A stretch of 64,000 nt of DNA from Pseudomonas putida S13.1.2 (GTDB taxonomy: Bacteria > Pseudomonadota > Gammaproteobacteria > Pseudomonadales > Pseudomonadaceae), in the NCBI RefSeq assembly GCF_000498395.2, contig NZ_CP010979.1:4030001-4094000 (forward strand), in the 5' to 3' direction. The translations under genes were made by a program, and so were the position numbers. This document shows, piece by piece, positions 34,238-42,727 of this stretch. Under the pieces are notes generated by a model. The model ran no database searches, had not been told where the DNA came from, and saw only the letters and a list, made by a program, of their open reading frames with translations. How positions within the stretch are numbered: the first letter of the stretch is position 1; each line of letters opens with the position of its first letter.

Positions 34238-35349
34238 TGCGCCCCGACTGCACCCACTTCCGTCAGCTGTTCCTCGACGACGTGCCGATGATGGACATGC
34301 GCGCGCCTGTCGAATTCGCCAAAGGCGCCTTCCCTGGCGTGGTCAACCTGCCGCTGATGAGCGACCAGGAGCGGCAGAAGGTTGGCACCTGCTTCAAACA
34401 GCAGGGCCAGGCGGCCGCCATCGCCCTGGGTCACCAACTGGTCAGCGGCGCCACCAAGCAAGCGCGGATGGACGCTTGGGTGGCGTTCGCCCAGGCCCAC
34501 CCGCAAGGTTACCTGTACTGCTTCCGGGGCGGCCTGCGTTCGCAGATCGTGCAGGGTTGGCTGCGCGATGAGGCGGGCATTCAGTACCCGCGTGTCAAAG
34601 GTGGCTACAAGGCCATGCGCACCTTCCTGCTGGAGACTACCCAGCAGGCGGTGGCGCAATGCGATTTTGTACTGGTGGGCGGTTTGACCGGTACCGGCAA
34701 GACCGATGTGCTGCACCAGCTGGACAACGTGCTCGACCTGGAAGGCCACGCCAACCATCGCGGTTCCAGCTTCGGCAAGCGTGCCACTGCACAACCGGCG
34801 CAGATCGATTTCGAAAACCAGCTGGCCATTGATGTGCTGAAAAAGCGCGCCCGCGGCTGCGAGCAGTTCGTGCTGGAAGATGAAGGCCGCATTGTCGGCA
34901 GCTGCACGGTGCCACTGGAGTTGTACCAAGGCATGCAGCAGTACCCCCTGGTGTGGCTGGAAGACAGCTTCGCCAACCGCGTGGAGCGCATCTTGCGCGA
35001 CTACGTGGTCAACCTGAGTGCCGAGTTTATCGCCGTGCATGGCGAAGAGGATGGCCGCCGGTTGTTTGCCGAGCGCATGCTGCAAAGCATGGCCAACATC
35101 TGCAAGCGCTTGGGTGGGGAGCGCTATCAGCGGCTTTCGGAGATCCTGCGCCTCGCCCTTGAAGCGCAACAGCGCAGCGGCGCGGTGGACCTGCACCGGG
35201 GCTGGATCGAAGGCTTGCTGAACGAGTATTACGACCCGATGTATGCCTACCAGCGTGCGGCCAAAGCCGAGCGTATCGAGTTTGCCGGGGATGCCGTGGA
35301 AGTGCGCGAATACCTCAAAGCCCGGGCGCTGCGCGAACCGCGCAAGTAA
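34237..35349 (+). CDS. selU: tRNA 2-selenouridine synthase (MnmH/SelU/YbbB)
   Basis: 370 residues. The N-terminal rhodanese domain has the catalytic C95 (LYCFRGGLRSQIV), and the C-terminal part has a P-loop GGLTGTGKT (148-156). The enzyme geranylates and selenates the 2-thiouridine at the wobble position of Lys, Glu and Gln tRNAs, using selenophosphate from SelD. The start overlaps the selD stop (TGATG). Confidence 0.96.
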   Translation: MRPDCTHFRQLFLDDVPMMDMRAPVEFAKGAFPGVVNLPLMSDQERQKVGTCFKQQGQAAAIALGHQLVSGATKQARMDAWVAFAQAHPQGYLYCFRGGLRSQIVQGWLRDEAGIQYPRVKGGYKAMRTFLLETTQQAVAQCDFVLVGGLTGTGKTDVLHQLDNVLDLEGHANHRGSSFGKRATAQPAQIDFENQLAIDVLKKRARGCEQFVLEDEGRIVGSCTVPLELYQGMQQYPLVWLEDSFANRVERILRDYVVNLSAEFIAVHGEEDGRRLFAERMLQSMANICKRLGGERYQRLSEILRLALEAQQRSGAVDLHRGWIEGLLNEYYDPMYAYQRAAKAERIEFAGDAVEVREYLKARALREPRK

Positions 35350-35370
35350 AAGCGGGGCCGCTTCGCGCCC

Positions 35371-35460
35371 CATCGCCGGCAAGCCAGCTCCCACAGGTTG
35401 AGTGCCATCTTCTGCCAGTGAGCTGTACCTGTGGGAGCTGGCTTGCCGGCGATGAGGCCG
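35371..35460. repeat. REP pair, GTGG-GAGCTGGCTTGCCGGCG subfamily
   Basis: Inverted copies at 35371-35398 and 35428-35460, of a second REP subfamily distinguished by the GCTGGCTTGCCGGC palindrome. Between convergent selU and the LprI-like gene. Confidence 0.9.
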
Positions 35461-35472
35461 GTACAGGCAACC

Positions 35473-35859
35473 TCACTGCCCCGGGCTGAGCACCCGTTCC
35501 AGCTCCGCAGCCCGGTCGCGGGTCATGTCCATCATGCATGATCCTCCCTCCAGCTGCGCCATGGTCCCGCCACTGATCTGCACATGGAACTGGCAATTGC
35601 CATCGCGGTAGGCAAGCCATTTACGCTGCACATCCCGCAAGCTTTTCTGCTGCCCGGCATCCAGCTTGCCCATCAATTGCTTGTACACCCGGTTCAGACG
35701 CTGGTCCTGCACGTGCGTCTCGGCCTGGATGCACTCGCTCATAGCCACGGTGCTGGAGGCCTTGTCCATGCACTGGCCGTAGGCCGGCGTGTAATCGTCC
35801 GCCACGGCCAGCGGCAAAATGCAGGCCAGTGCCAGGCCTGTCAGGCAATGCTTGATCAT
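35473..35859 (-). CDS. Lysozyme inhibitor LprI-like (DUF1311) periplasmic protein
   Basis: 128 residues from the ATG at 35859, preceded by AGGAGGGTTTGC. Signal peptide: LTGLALACILPLAVADD. The mature part has four Cys and the DUF1311 pattern: YGQCMDKASSTVAMSECIQA, then LNRVYKQLMGKLDAGQQ and LRDVQRKWLAYRDGNC. Such domains occur in lysozyme inhibitors of the LprI type and in secreted proteins of unknown function. Possible operon with the membrane protein upstream (20 bp gap). Confidence 0.82.
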   Translation of the reverse strand: MIKHCLTGLALACILPLAVADDYTPAYGQCMDKASSTVAMSECIQAETHVQDQRLNRVYKQLMGKLDAGQQKSLRDVQRKWLAYRDGNCQFHVQISGGTMAQLEGGSCMMDMTRDRAAELERVLSPGQ

Positions 35860-35879
35860 GCAAACCCTCCTTGCGGGTA

Positions 35880-36428
35880 TCAAAACGACTGCGGCTGTTC
35901 CGGCGGCATCAGTACCTTGCCTGGCTGGAAGCGCAACGATGGCATCTGCGTGGCCGAATATAGCGCCACGCCCAGCGCCGCAATCAACGCCACATCCAGC
36001 CAGTTCCAGCCCGGCATGTCGTCGGCGCTACGTGCTTTCCAGCAATGCCAGGCCTGCCCCAGGCAGAACACCCCGATGGCCGCCAGCCACAGATAGAAAC
36101 CAGCACCAAAACCGGTCAGGTCGTGAAACTCATAGCTCTGGTTGTCCGGCAGACGGGTGATGCCGAAACTGCTGGCCGCCAGGTACGCCGCCGCCAACCC
36201 GGCCAGCAATGCCAGGCGGCGGAACCGCCGATGGGCAAGAATGGCCAGGGCCAGCAGCGGGTTGGCAAACCATTGGTACAAGCCGAAGGGCATGCCCCAT
36301 GGCCCGTACAGCAACATCTGCAGGGCCGGCATGTGGCGTGCGCCGCTCATCAGCGCGCCATCGAAAAACAGGGCGAGCAGATACAGCAGCAGGCTGATGC
36401 TCAAGTAGAAAACGGGCAAGGGGCACAC
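35880..36428 (-). CDS. Uncharacterised inner-membrane protein
   Basis: 182 residues with about five hydrophobic helices: LPVFYLSISLLLYLLALFF, PFGLYQWFANPLLALAILA, LALLAGLAAAYLAASSFG, GAGFYLWLAAIGVFCLGQAW and WLDVALIAALGVALYSATQM. I do not recognise a family and see no catalytic motif. It lies between the TonB receptor gene and the LprI-like gene, same strand. Codon use and GC content look like the neighbours, so it is probably a real, lineage-restricted gene. Confidence 0.7.
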   Translation of the reverse strand: MCPLPVFYLSISLLLYLLALFFDGALMSGARHMPALQMLLYGPWGMPFGLYQWFANPLLALAILAHRRFRRLALLAGLAAAYLAASSFGITRLPDNQSYEFHDLTGFGAGFYLWLAAIGVFCLGQAWHCWKARSADDMPGWNWLDVALIAALGVALYSATQMPSLRFQPGKVLMPPEQPQSF

Positions 36429-36486
36429 CTGGAGGAAACGGGACAGCCTACGACCATAACCCAGGCCCTGCCCCGCTTCCAGACCC

Positions 36487-39012
36487 TCAATAGGTGCCGC
36501 GCAGGGTTACCATGAAGTTGCGTGGCTCACCGTAGAAGTTGCCATAGGTCGAAGTACCCACAGTTTCGTAGTACTTCTTGTCGAACAGGTTGTTGCCATT
36601 GAGCGTGACGTTCCAGTGGTCATCGACGCGGTACTCGACCAGTGCGTTCCAGATGGCATAGCCGCTCTGATCGAAGTCGAAGGGCACATTGCGCTCCGCC
36701 ACTGCGCCATTGCTGTCATAGCGGTTCACCGTCCCGGACGTGTAGGTGGCACTTTGCACCTGCACGCCACCACCGACTTTGAAGTCGCTGAAGATGCCCG
36801 GCAGGCGGTAGGTGGTGTACAGCTTGAACAGGTGCTTGGGCATAACCGTGCTCAGCGGGGCGTCGGCGCTGCGGTTGCGATTGAGGTTGAAGGTGTAGCC
36901 ACCCACCAGCATCCAGTCTGGCAACAGCTCGCCGGACAGCTCCATGTCGATGCCCTTGCTCACTACCTTGCCATTGGACACGTAGCAGCAACTGCCAGAG
37001 AAACCGGCATTGGTCGCCGCGAAGTTCGGGTCCTGCACCGCCTCGTTTTCGCGGGTGGTGTAGTACACCGCCAGGCTGGCGTTGAGCGCGCCGTTGAACA
37101 GTTCGCCCTTGAGGCCGGTTTCGTAGGTTTTGCCGGTCATGGGTTCAAGCGGCGAGCCTGTTCCTGCCGGGCCGCTGATCCTGCTGGACTGTGGTTTGTA
37201 GATTTCCGAGTAGCTGGCATAGGCCGACCATTGGTCGTCCAGGTCGTAGACCAAGCCACCAAACGGCGTGACCTTGGTGCCGATGCGCTGCTCGGGGCTG
37301 GAGATGCTGGCCGGCGTCACAAGGTTGTTGGTGTAGGTCTGCCAGAAGTGAAAGCGCTGGGCACGTGCACCGACTATCAGGTGCAGCGGCTCGGCAAGCT
37401 GCAGGCGCAGGCTGCCATACAAACCATACTGGCGCTGCGAGTTGGGGCTGTAGTCGCGCTTGTAGTCACGCCCATTCCCAGGGTCGTCAAAGGCCGAACT
37501 GTCGGGGTCAAACACGTTGGCCGGCGAGCCCGATGCGGCAAATGGCGCGGTGCCCAGCCAGCGGCTGTCAATCTTCTGGTAGTCGGCGCCGAACACCACT
37601 TCATGGTTCAGGCCAAAGGCCTGGAAGTGGCCTGAGACATTACCGTCGTAAAGGTGCTGCTCGTTCTCCTGACGGGACGAGGTGCCGTACCAGGTCGCCC
37701 CGGTATTGGTCACCGGGTCCACCGCATTGAGGGTGGTGGCGCTCTTGAACAGCCCCAGGTCCCAGGTGTTGGTGTAGCTGAGGTTGAGCTTCCAGTCGTC
37801 GTTGAAGCGGTGGTCGATCTTGGCGAAGTACTCGCGTGCGGTGGCATCGAGGTAAGCCCAGTTCCGGGTCAGGCCGGTATGCCGTGGCAAGTTCAGGTCG
37901 GCACCATTGCTGTAGCGGGGCACCGCGCTGTTGGTGCCATTTTCGTGGGACTTGTTGTAGCGGGCACCGAAGGTGAGCATGGTGTCGTCGGTGACGTCCG
38001 CTTCAAGCACACCGTACACCAGCGGGCGCTCGGTGGAACGGTTGTCCGTGAAATACTGGCGATCGGTGTTGGACATCACCAGACGTCCGCGCAGGCGGCC
38101 ATCCCAGCCTAGCGGGCCGGAGAGGTCGAACTCCTGGCGGTAGTTGTCCCAGCTGCCGGCCGACAGGGTCAGCTTGAGCTGGTTGTAGGCAGTCGGCCGC
38201 TTGCGCACCATGTTGATGATGCCGCCCGGGTCGCCCGAGCCGCCATACAGCGCCGCGGTACCGCGCAGCACCTCGATGTGGTCGAACTCGGCCAGCTCGA
38301 AGATGTTCGACGAATAGAACGAGCCCATCGCGGTACCCAATGCCTGTGGCGCAGCGCCGTCGATCTGCAGGTTCTGGATGCTGAAACCGCGTGAAAGGAA
38401 GTCCTGGGTGCGGAAGGTGGTGCTCTGGGTGACGATGCCCGGCGTCACTTTCATCGCCTGGTTGATGTCGGTCAGTTGCTGGTCTTCGATCAGCTGTCGG
38501 GTCACCGTCGACACCGATTGCGGGGTCTGGCGCAGGCTGGTCGGGGTTTTGGAGCCGACGCTGATCAGGCCCGGGGCATACGAGCCGGTGTTCTCGGTGC
38601 TCTCACCCATGCCTTGCCCGGCCACGGTGGTAACGCCCAGTTCCATCGCGTCACCGCTCACGGCCGCCTGCGGCTCGGCCACCAGCCGGTAGCCGTTGTC
38701 GCTGCGCTCCACCCGGTAACCACTGCCAGCCAGCAACACGGCAAAACCGCTGTCCACCGAATACAGGCCGTGCAGGCCACTACTTTGCAGCCCGGTCAGC
38801 GCTTCGGGGGTGAAGGCCAGCGGCACGGCGGCTTGCTGGGCATACCTGCCAAGGGCCTCGGCCAGGTTGCCGGCGGGCACGTCGAAGCTACGGCGGGCGG
38901 CCTCCTCGGCCACGGCCGGCAGGGCTGCAACAGATAGGGCCAGCCCAGCGCAGGACAGGCGCAAGGCCAGGGCTAGGGGGCTGAGGACGGGGTGGCCAGG
39001 GAATCGGCGCAT
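36487..39012 (-). CDS. TonB-dependent siderophore receptor with signalling domain (FpvA/FecA class)
   Basis: 841 residues from the ATG at 39012; the upstream extension to 39195 runs into fecR and is rejected. Domains in order: signal peptide ending near LPAVAEEA; STN secretin/TonB signalling domain (FDVPAGNLAEALGRYAQQAA); plug with TPTSLRQTPQSVSTVTRQL and the conserved VLRGTAALYGGSGDPGGIIN; then a 22-strand barrel ending in NNLFDKKYYETVGTS and FMVTLRGTY. The STN domain marks a transducer that talks to the FecR protein encoded just upstream. It imports an iron-siderophore complex; the ligand is unknown. Confidence 0.94.
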   Translation of the reverse strand: MRRFPGHPVLSPLALALRLSCAGLALSVAALPAVAEEAARRSFDVPAGNLAEALGRYAQQAAVPLAFTPEALTGLQSSGLHGLYSVDSGFAVLLAGSGYRVERSDNGYRLVAEPQAAVSGDAMELGVTTVAGQGMGESTENTGSYAPGLISVGSKTPTSLRQTPQSVSTVTRQLIEDQQLTDINQAMKVTPGIVTQSTTFRTQDFLSRGFSIQNLQIDGAAPQALGTAMGSFYSSNIFELAEFDHIEVLRGTAALYGGSGDPGGIINMVRKRPTAYNQLKLTLSAGSWDNYRQEFDLSGPLGWDGRLRGRLVMSNTDRQYFTDNRSTERPLVYGVLEADVTDDTMLTFGARYNKSHENGTNSAVPRYSNGADLNLPRHTGLTRNWAYLDATAREYFAKIDHRFNDDWKLNLSYTNTWDLGLFKSATTLNAVDPVTNTGATWYGTSSRQENEQHLYDGNVSGHFQAFGLNHEVVFGADYQKIDSRWLGTAPFAASGSPANVFDPDSSAFDDPGNGRDYKRDYSPNSQRQYGLYGSLRLQLAEPLHLIVGARAQRFHFWQTYTNNLVTPASISSPEQRIGTKVTPFGGLVYDLDDQWSAYASYSEIYKPQSSRISGPAGTGSPLEPMTGKTYETGLKGELFNGALNASLAVYYTTRENEAVQDPNFAATNAGFSGSCCYVSNGKVVSKGIDMELSGELLPDWMLVGGYTFNLNRNRSADAPLSTVMPKHLFKLYTTYRLPGIFSDFKVGGGVQVQSATYTSGTVNRYDSNGAVAERNVPFDFDQSGYAIWNALVEYRVDDHWNVTLNGNNLFDKKYYETVGTSTYGNFYGEPRNFMVTLRGTY

Positions 39013-39088
39013 GGTGGATCGGCTCCTTGTTCTTGATCGGTTGGCCTCTTGTTTGACGGGCCACTGCGCAGAAGCGGAACCACCCTTA

Positions 39089-40060
39089 TCAATTTTCTCG
39101 CGGGGCTGGCTCGACCGTGGTCCACCAGCGGCCAAAACCGCCGATACGAATCGGCAGCGCCTCGGCCAGCAAGCGCAGGGCGCGCTCGCTGTCATCCAGC
39201 GGCAGCACCGCCGAAACCTTGATGGCCTGCATGGCCTGGCGGTCGAAGCGCAGCACGCCGCGCCGCTGTTGCGACAACGCGTCCAGCACCTGATCGAGCG
39301 GCACGCCTTCGGCCACCAGTTGGTGGTGCTGCCAGGCCCGGTCTACCCGCGCCGGGTCGATGGCCGGCAGCGGTCCAAGCCCGTCGCGTGCCACCCAGGC
39401 GCGTTCACCCCGCCCGGCGACCAGCTGATCACCGGACACCGCACTGCGCGCCTCGACCCTGGATTCGAGCATGGTCAGCTCGCTGCGTGCGTTACGTTGG
39501 CTGACCACGAAGCGCGTCCCCAGCGCCTTGAAGCTGCCCTCATCGGTTAGCACCACGAACGGCCGCGTCGGGTCATGGCTGACATCCACCAGCACCTGGC
39601 CATGCAGCAGGCGGATGCGCCGCTCGCCAGCGCTGAGTTGCACATCCACGGCAGAATTGCCCGCCAACGTCAGCTGCGAGCCATCTGCCAGGGTTTCGCT
39701 GTGCCACTCGGCCGGCGCGGTGTGCAGATCGGCCAGCCAGTCCGTTGGCGATACCCCGGCAAACGGCAAGGCGCCCAGCAACGAGGCCGCCAACACCAGG
39801 CCGAGCAAGGTGCGCCGCGCGCCCGAGCGTGGCGTCGAAGGCTGTAACCCGGCGCGCAACCCGGCGCCCACCGGCCCGCGTTGCTGACGCAGCGCCTGGA
39901 CTTGGCTGATCACCCCCTGCATGCGGCGCAAGGTGGCGCCGTGGCGCGGGTCGGCCTGCAGCCAGGCCTCAAGTTCGCACGCATCAGCGGCATCCAGTTC
40001 GCCTTCGCCCAGGCACAGGGCCCACTCGGCAGCCTCCTGTTCGATGCGGGACGGGTTCAC
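39089..40060 (-). CDS. FecR-family anti-sigma regulator
   Basis: 323 residues. N-terminal cytoplasmic DUF4880 part (EQEAAEWALCLGEGELDAAD and LEAWLQADPRHGATLRRMQG), a membrane segment (RTLLGLVLAASLLGALPFAG) and a periplasmic FecR domain (ADGSQLTLAGNSAVDVQLSA, RIRLLHGQVLVDV, VVLTDEGSFKALGTRFVV), with a C-terminal receptor-contacting region. It overlaps the sigma factor gene by 4 nt and is followed by the receptor gene. It relays ligand binding at the receptor to the sigma factor. Confidence 0.93.
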   Translation of the reverse strand: MNPSRIEQEAAEWALCLGEGELDAADACELEAWLQADPRHGATLRRMQGVISQVQALRQQRGPVGAGLRAGLQPSTPRSGARRTLLGLVLAASLLGALPFAGVSPTDWLADLHTAPAEWHSETLADGSQLTLAGNSAVDVQLSAGERRIRLLHGQVLVDVSHDPTRPFVVLTDEGSFKALGTRFVVSQRNARSELTMLESRVEARSAVSGDQLVAGRGERAWVARDGLGPLPAIDPARVDRAWQHHQLVAEGVPLDQVLDALSQQRRGVLRFDRQAMQAIKVSAVLPLDDSERALRLLAEALPIRIGGFGRWWTTVEPAPREN

Positions 40061-40584
40061 GGTGCGGCAATGTCCAGCGTGCGGTGGCAGTGGATAAGCG
40101 CTTGGGCCAGGTACTTGCGCACCATGCGCGGGGAAATCTGCAGGCGCTCGGCAATCTGTGTCTGGGTCAGGTCGTCCAGGTAGTACCCCACGAACGCTTC
40201 ACGTGCATTCACATGCAGGCCTTCGAGCAGGAAGGCGATCTGCTCCAATGCCTCAAGGGTGATGAGGATGCTCTCGGGGGACTGGTGCCCTTCCAGCGCC
40301 TCGGCAGCCTGGGCCAGTTCACTGAGGTAGGCCGCTTCGATCTGCTGCCGGCGTACCCGGTCGATCAGCAGGCGGCGCGCCGTGGTGCTGAGGTAGGCGC
40401 GTGGCTCGCGCATGCCCAGCAGGGCATCACGCGAAGCCAGGATACGCACGAAAGTGTCCTGGGCCAGGTCGGCTGCGCTGTGCGAACAGCGCAGCTTGCA
40501 GCGTAGCCAGCTGAACAGCCAGCCGTGGTGCTCGCTGTACAGCTGTTCAAGCGGGTACGGGCTGGTTGAGTCGGCTACGGGCAT
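40057..40584 (-). CDS. ECF sigma factor, FecI-like (iron starvation type)
   Basis: 175 residues from the ATG at 40584; an in-frame GTG at 40599 would add 5 residues. Sigma region 2 is YSEHHGWLFSWLRCKL with AADLAQDTFVRIL, including the -10 recognition helix. Region 4 is GLHVNAREAFVGYYLDDLTQ and AERLQISPRMVRKYLAQALI. It would activate the downstream receptor gene when iron-siderophore is sensed. A 17-bp palindrome (40616-40632) and a weak Fur-like sequence lie just upstream, consistent with iron control. Confidence 0.92.
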   Translation of the reverse strand: MPVADSTSPYPLEQLYSEHHGWLFSWLRCKLRCSHSAADLAQDTFVRILASRDALLGMREPRAYLSTTARRLLIDRVRRQQIEAAYLSELAQAAEALEGHQSPESILITLEALEQIAFLLEGLHVNAREAFVGYYLDDLTQTQIAERLQISPRMVRKYLAQALIHCHRTLDIAAP

Positions 40585-40615
40585 GGGGTACCGGGACACA
40601 AGTGAGAATTGTTCC

Positions 40616-40632
40616 CGAATAGTAGCTATTCG
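40616..40632. promoter_or_regulatory. 17-bp palindrome upstream of the ECF sigma gene
   Basis: CGAATAG-TAG-CTATTCG has 7-bp perfect arms and lies ~32 bp upstream of the sigma factor ATG, beside TGAGAATTGTTCC. It may be an operator. The resemblance to the Fur box is only partial, so the regulator is not assigned. Confidence 0.45.
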
Positions 40633-40640
40633 CCGTAAGA

Positions 40641-41204
40641 CTATGCAACAGGTGGTTCAAGCAACAACCCGTAGATACCCGAGTCGGACAGCTCGCCGGC
40701 CACGCACCAGCGCGCCCGCAGGGTGCCTTCAAGCACGAAACCTTGGCGTTCGAGGGTACGCGCCGAGCCCTGGTTACGCGGGTCGATCTCCCCTTCCAGG
40801 CGGCGCATGTGGAGGGTGTGAGCGAGATAGTCGATGAAGCAGGTGAGCGCTTCGTCCATGTAGCCCCTGCCCTGCACGGCACTGGCCAGGCAGTAGCCGA
40901 TTTCGCCGCGGCGGGACACATCGTCGATGTTGAACAGCTGCACCATGCCGATGAGCTCACCATTGTCACGGCGATACATGCCGAGCTTGAGCTGGTCGCC
41001 ATTGGCATAGGCTTCGCGGTCGGCGGCCAGGGCGCTTTCGGCTTCGGCCAGGTCTTGCCAGGGTGCATGGTGCCAATAACGCATGACCTCGGGGTCGGCC
41101 ATGATCGCCAGCCATTGCGCGGCATCGGCATGGCGCATGGGGCGCAATTGCAGACGCGGGCTGTCGAGGCAGAGGTCACTGGGGAAACTGCGGGGTGGGG
41201 TCAC
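40641..41204 (-). CDS. GNAT acetyltransferase of the RimJ/RimL type
   Basis: 187 residues from a GTG at 41204, with AGGAG 7 nt upstream; the ATG at 41222 lies before that RBS and is not favoured. Motifs: RLQLRPMRHADAAQWLAIMA at the N-terminus, GELIGMVQLFNIDDVSRRGE in the middle and the acetyl-CoA loop YCLASAVQGRGYMDEAL. These match N-terminal or small-molecule acetyltransferases similar to RimL. Monocistronic; substrate unknown. Confidence 0.87.
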   Translation of the reverse strand: MTPPRSFPSDLCLDSPRLQLRPMRHADAAQWLAIMADPEVMRYWHHAPWQDLAEAESALAADREAYANGDQLKLGMYRRDNGELIGMVQLFNIDDVSRRGEIGYCLASAVQGRGYMDEALTCFIDYLAHTLHMRRLEGEIDPRNQGSARTLERQGFVLEGTLRARWCVAGELSDSGIYGLLLEPPVA

Positions 41205-41319
41205 GCCGGATCTCCTGTCCATTGCTGGGGAGATGACAGTTTAACGTCAAGTGGCGTGGCTGGGGCAGGTCTATGGAGTGTGTTTGAGGAGGCTTGGCTT
41301 GGGATTTTTAGTGGCGCGC

Positions 41320-41538
41320 AAATCGAGCGCCGCCCGCGCGGCGCATCGCGAGCTAAGCTCGCTCCTACGTTTGTTTCTGGCCAGTCATTCCTGTGAATGC
41401 GCGCGCGACCTCTTGGCGTATGGCGCGAAATCGAGTCGGGCGAACGAGGCGGTCGCGCGGGTTGGCACAGGCCGCATGGCCCGAAAAATGGAGGAGCGAG
41501 CTTCGCTCGCGATGCGCCGCGCGGGCGGCGCTCGGTCT
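41320..41538. repeat. Left inverted repeat of the RAYT element (REP - spacer - REP)
   Basis: Two REPs in inverted orientation (41320-41368 and 41491-41538; core GAGCGAGCTTCGCTCGCG with GCCGCGCGGGCGGC) enclose a ~120-bp spacer. The whole unit is repeated in inverted orientation at 42179-42400, including the spacer with a few mismatches. This stretch and its margins (41205-41568) hold no gene. Confidence 0.9.
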
Positions 41539-41568
41539 CAAAACCACTGCAACCATTTCGGCATAACC

Positions 41569-42024
41569 TCAGATCCAGACCGCATCCCAGTGCGGATAAT
41601 CCCCTACCTTGGAGACCAATCCCGCTCTTATCGGATTGGCAATGATGTATCTGGCGACCTTCACCACATCATCTTCATGACGCAAAGCCCGGTCGTGATA
41701 ACCCGCCTGCCAGACAGGTACAACCCTTGCTCCAGCTTTTCGTAAAGCATGACTGGTTCGGGATTTGAAACGCTGCATCAATGTCCCGAGCGTTACGTCT
41801 TTCAACTCAAACAACCAATGCACATGGTCGGGCATCACAACCCAGGCCAACGTTCGACAGTGGTGTTCCAGATCTGCTCTGTGCAGGTGATGGACCACTA
41901 GCCGAGCAAATTGGAAGTTTTGGAATAACGGGCGACGGAGGTACGTGACGGAGGTAAGCATGTAGAATCGGCCAGGCTCTGAACATCTTCCGCGGCGGAG
42001 TAGGCATCCATGAGGTTTGGGCAT
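41569..42024 (-). CDS. REP-associated tyrosine transposase (RAYT, Y1_Tnp/TnpA_REP family)
   Basis: 151 residues from the ATG at 42024, behind AAGGA; in-frame upstream ATGs lack an RBS. The HUH motif is H67/H69 (VVMPDHVHWLFEL), and the catalytic tyrosine is Y126 in the final helix (VARYIIANPIRAGLV). The middle has the GTLMQRFKSRTSHALRK and VWQAGYHDRALR segments common to the family. These enzymes cut and join single-stranded DNA at REP sequences. The gene is flanked on both sides by REP units of one subfamily, presumably its cognate ones. The frame is intact, so it may be active. Confidence 0.9.
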   Translation of the reverse strand: MPKPHGCLLRRGRCSEPGRFYMLTSVTYLRRPLFQNFQFARLVVHHLHRADLEHHCRTLAWVVMPDHVHWLFELKDVTLGTLMQRFKSRTSHALRKAGARVVPVWQAGYHDRALRHEDDVVKVARYIIANPIRAGLVSKVGDYPHWDAVWI

Positions 42025-42178
42025 GTGGTCATCCTTGCACAGACATGTCCAGGGCAGGATAGCCATGGCCTGCAAAAGGCGATCAGGTATAGGGTAACAG
42101 GGTGTGTGCTTGCATCTGCATGGTTGTAGATTGCGACAAGGCCATCAAGTGCACGATTTGGTTTTTGTGGTAGCGCAC

Positions 42179-42400
42179 AAATCGAGCGCCGCCCGCGCGG
42201 CGCATCGCGAGCGAAGCTCGCTCCTACATTTTTTCGGGCCAATGCGGCCGGTGCCAACCCGCGCGACCGCCTTGTTCGCCCGACTTGATTTCGCGCCATG
42301 CGCCAAAGGGTCGCGCGCGCATCTCACAGAAATGACTGGCCCGAAACAAACGTAGGAGCGAGCTTCGCTCGCGATGCGCCGCGCGGGCGGCGCTCGATCT
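42179..42400. repeat. Right inverted repeat of the RAYT element (REP - spacer - REP)
   Basis: REPs at 42179-42227 and 42352-42398 enclose a ~124-bp spacer that is the near-exact reverse complement of the left spacer (for example GCCAACCCGCGCGACCGCC). The 42025-42475 stretch holds no gene besides this repeat and short unrecognised flanks. Confidence 0.9.
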
Positions 42401-42475
42401 CGAAGGCGACGAACAACTCAAGGCATGCACCTCGCAGCCGCAACTGGCCCGCCGGACAGGCACACCAAGCCTTAC

Positions 42476-42727
42476 TCAATTCCCTCGGTTCATGCCCATT
42501 TCCATGTCATTGATCAGCGCCTTGGCCATGGCACTGAGAATCCGCGCTGCGCTGCCGGCGATCTTGTCGCCCTCCATCTCGGCTTCCTCGTTGAGGTGCT
42601 TGATGCAGCCGATCAGCACCGACAATTCATCGAATGCCAGATCAAGCGGTACACCTGGCTCTACCCGGTACAGCTCAAGGAATTTTTCCACGCCTGCGGT
42701 GGTGCGGGATTTAAGGTGGTTGGTCAT
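42476..42727 (-). CDS. Small DUF3077-type protein
   Basis: 83 residues: FLELYRVEPGVPLDLAFDEL and IKHLNEEAEMEGDKIAGSAA with a C-terminal ILSAMAKALINDMEMGM helix. The pattern of a VPL-x-x-A turn and a terminal helix matches DUF3077, a short protein family common in Pseudomonas with no known function. Its start overlaps the stop of the upstream small gene (ATGA), so the two are coupled. Confidence 0.7.
   Translation of the reverse strand: MTNHLKSRTTAGVEKFLELYRVEPGVPLDLAFDELSVLIGCIKHLNEEAEMEGDKIAGSAARILSAMAKALINDMEMGMNRGN

Larger units (their letters stand above)
41320..42400. mobile_element. RAYT-REP element (REP-associated tyrosine transposase with flanking inverted repeats)
   Basis: A 1.08-kb module: a RAYT gene on the minus strand between two ~220-bp inverted repeats, each made of a REP pair around a shared spacer. 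GTAG tetranucleotides precede the palindromes (for example GTAGGAGCGAGC at 42352). RAYTs are domesticated IS200/IS605-type enzymes thought to spread their REPs. No target-site duplication is visible, as expected for this class. Confidence 0.85.
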
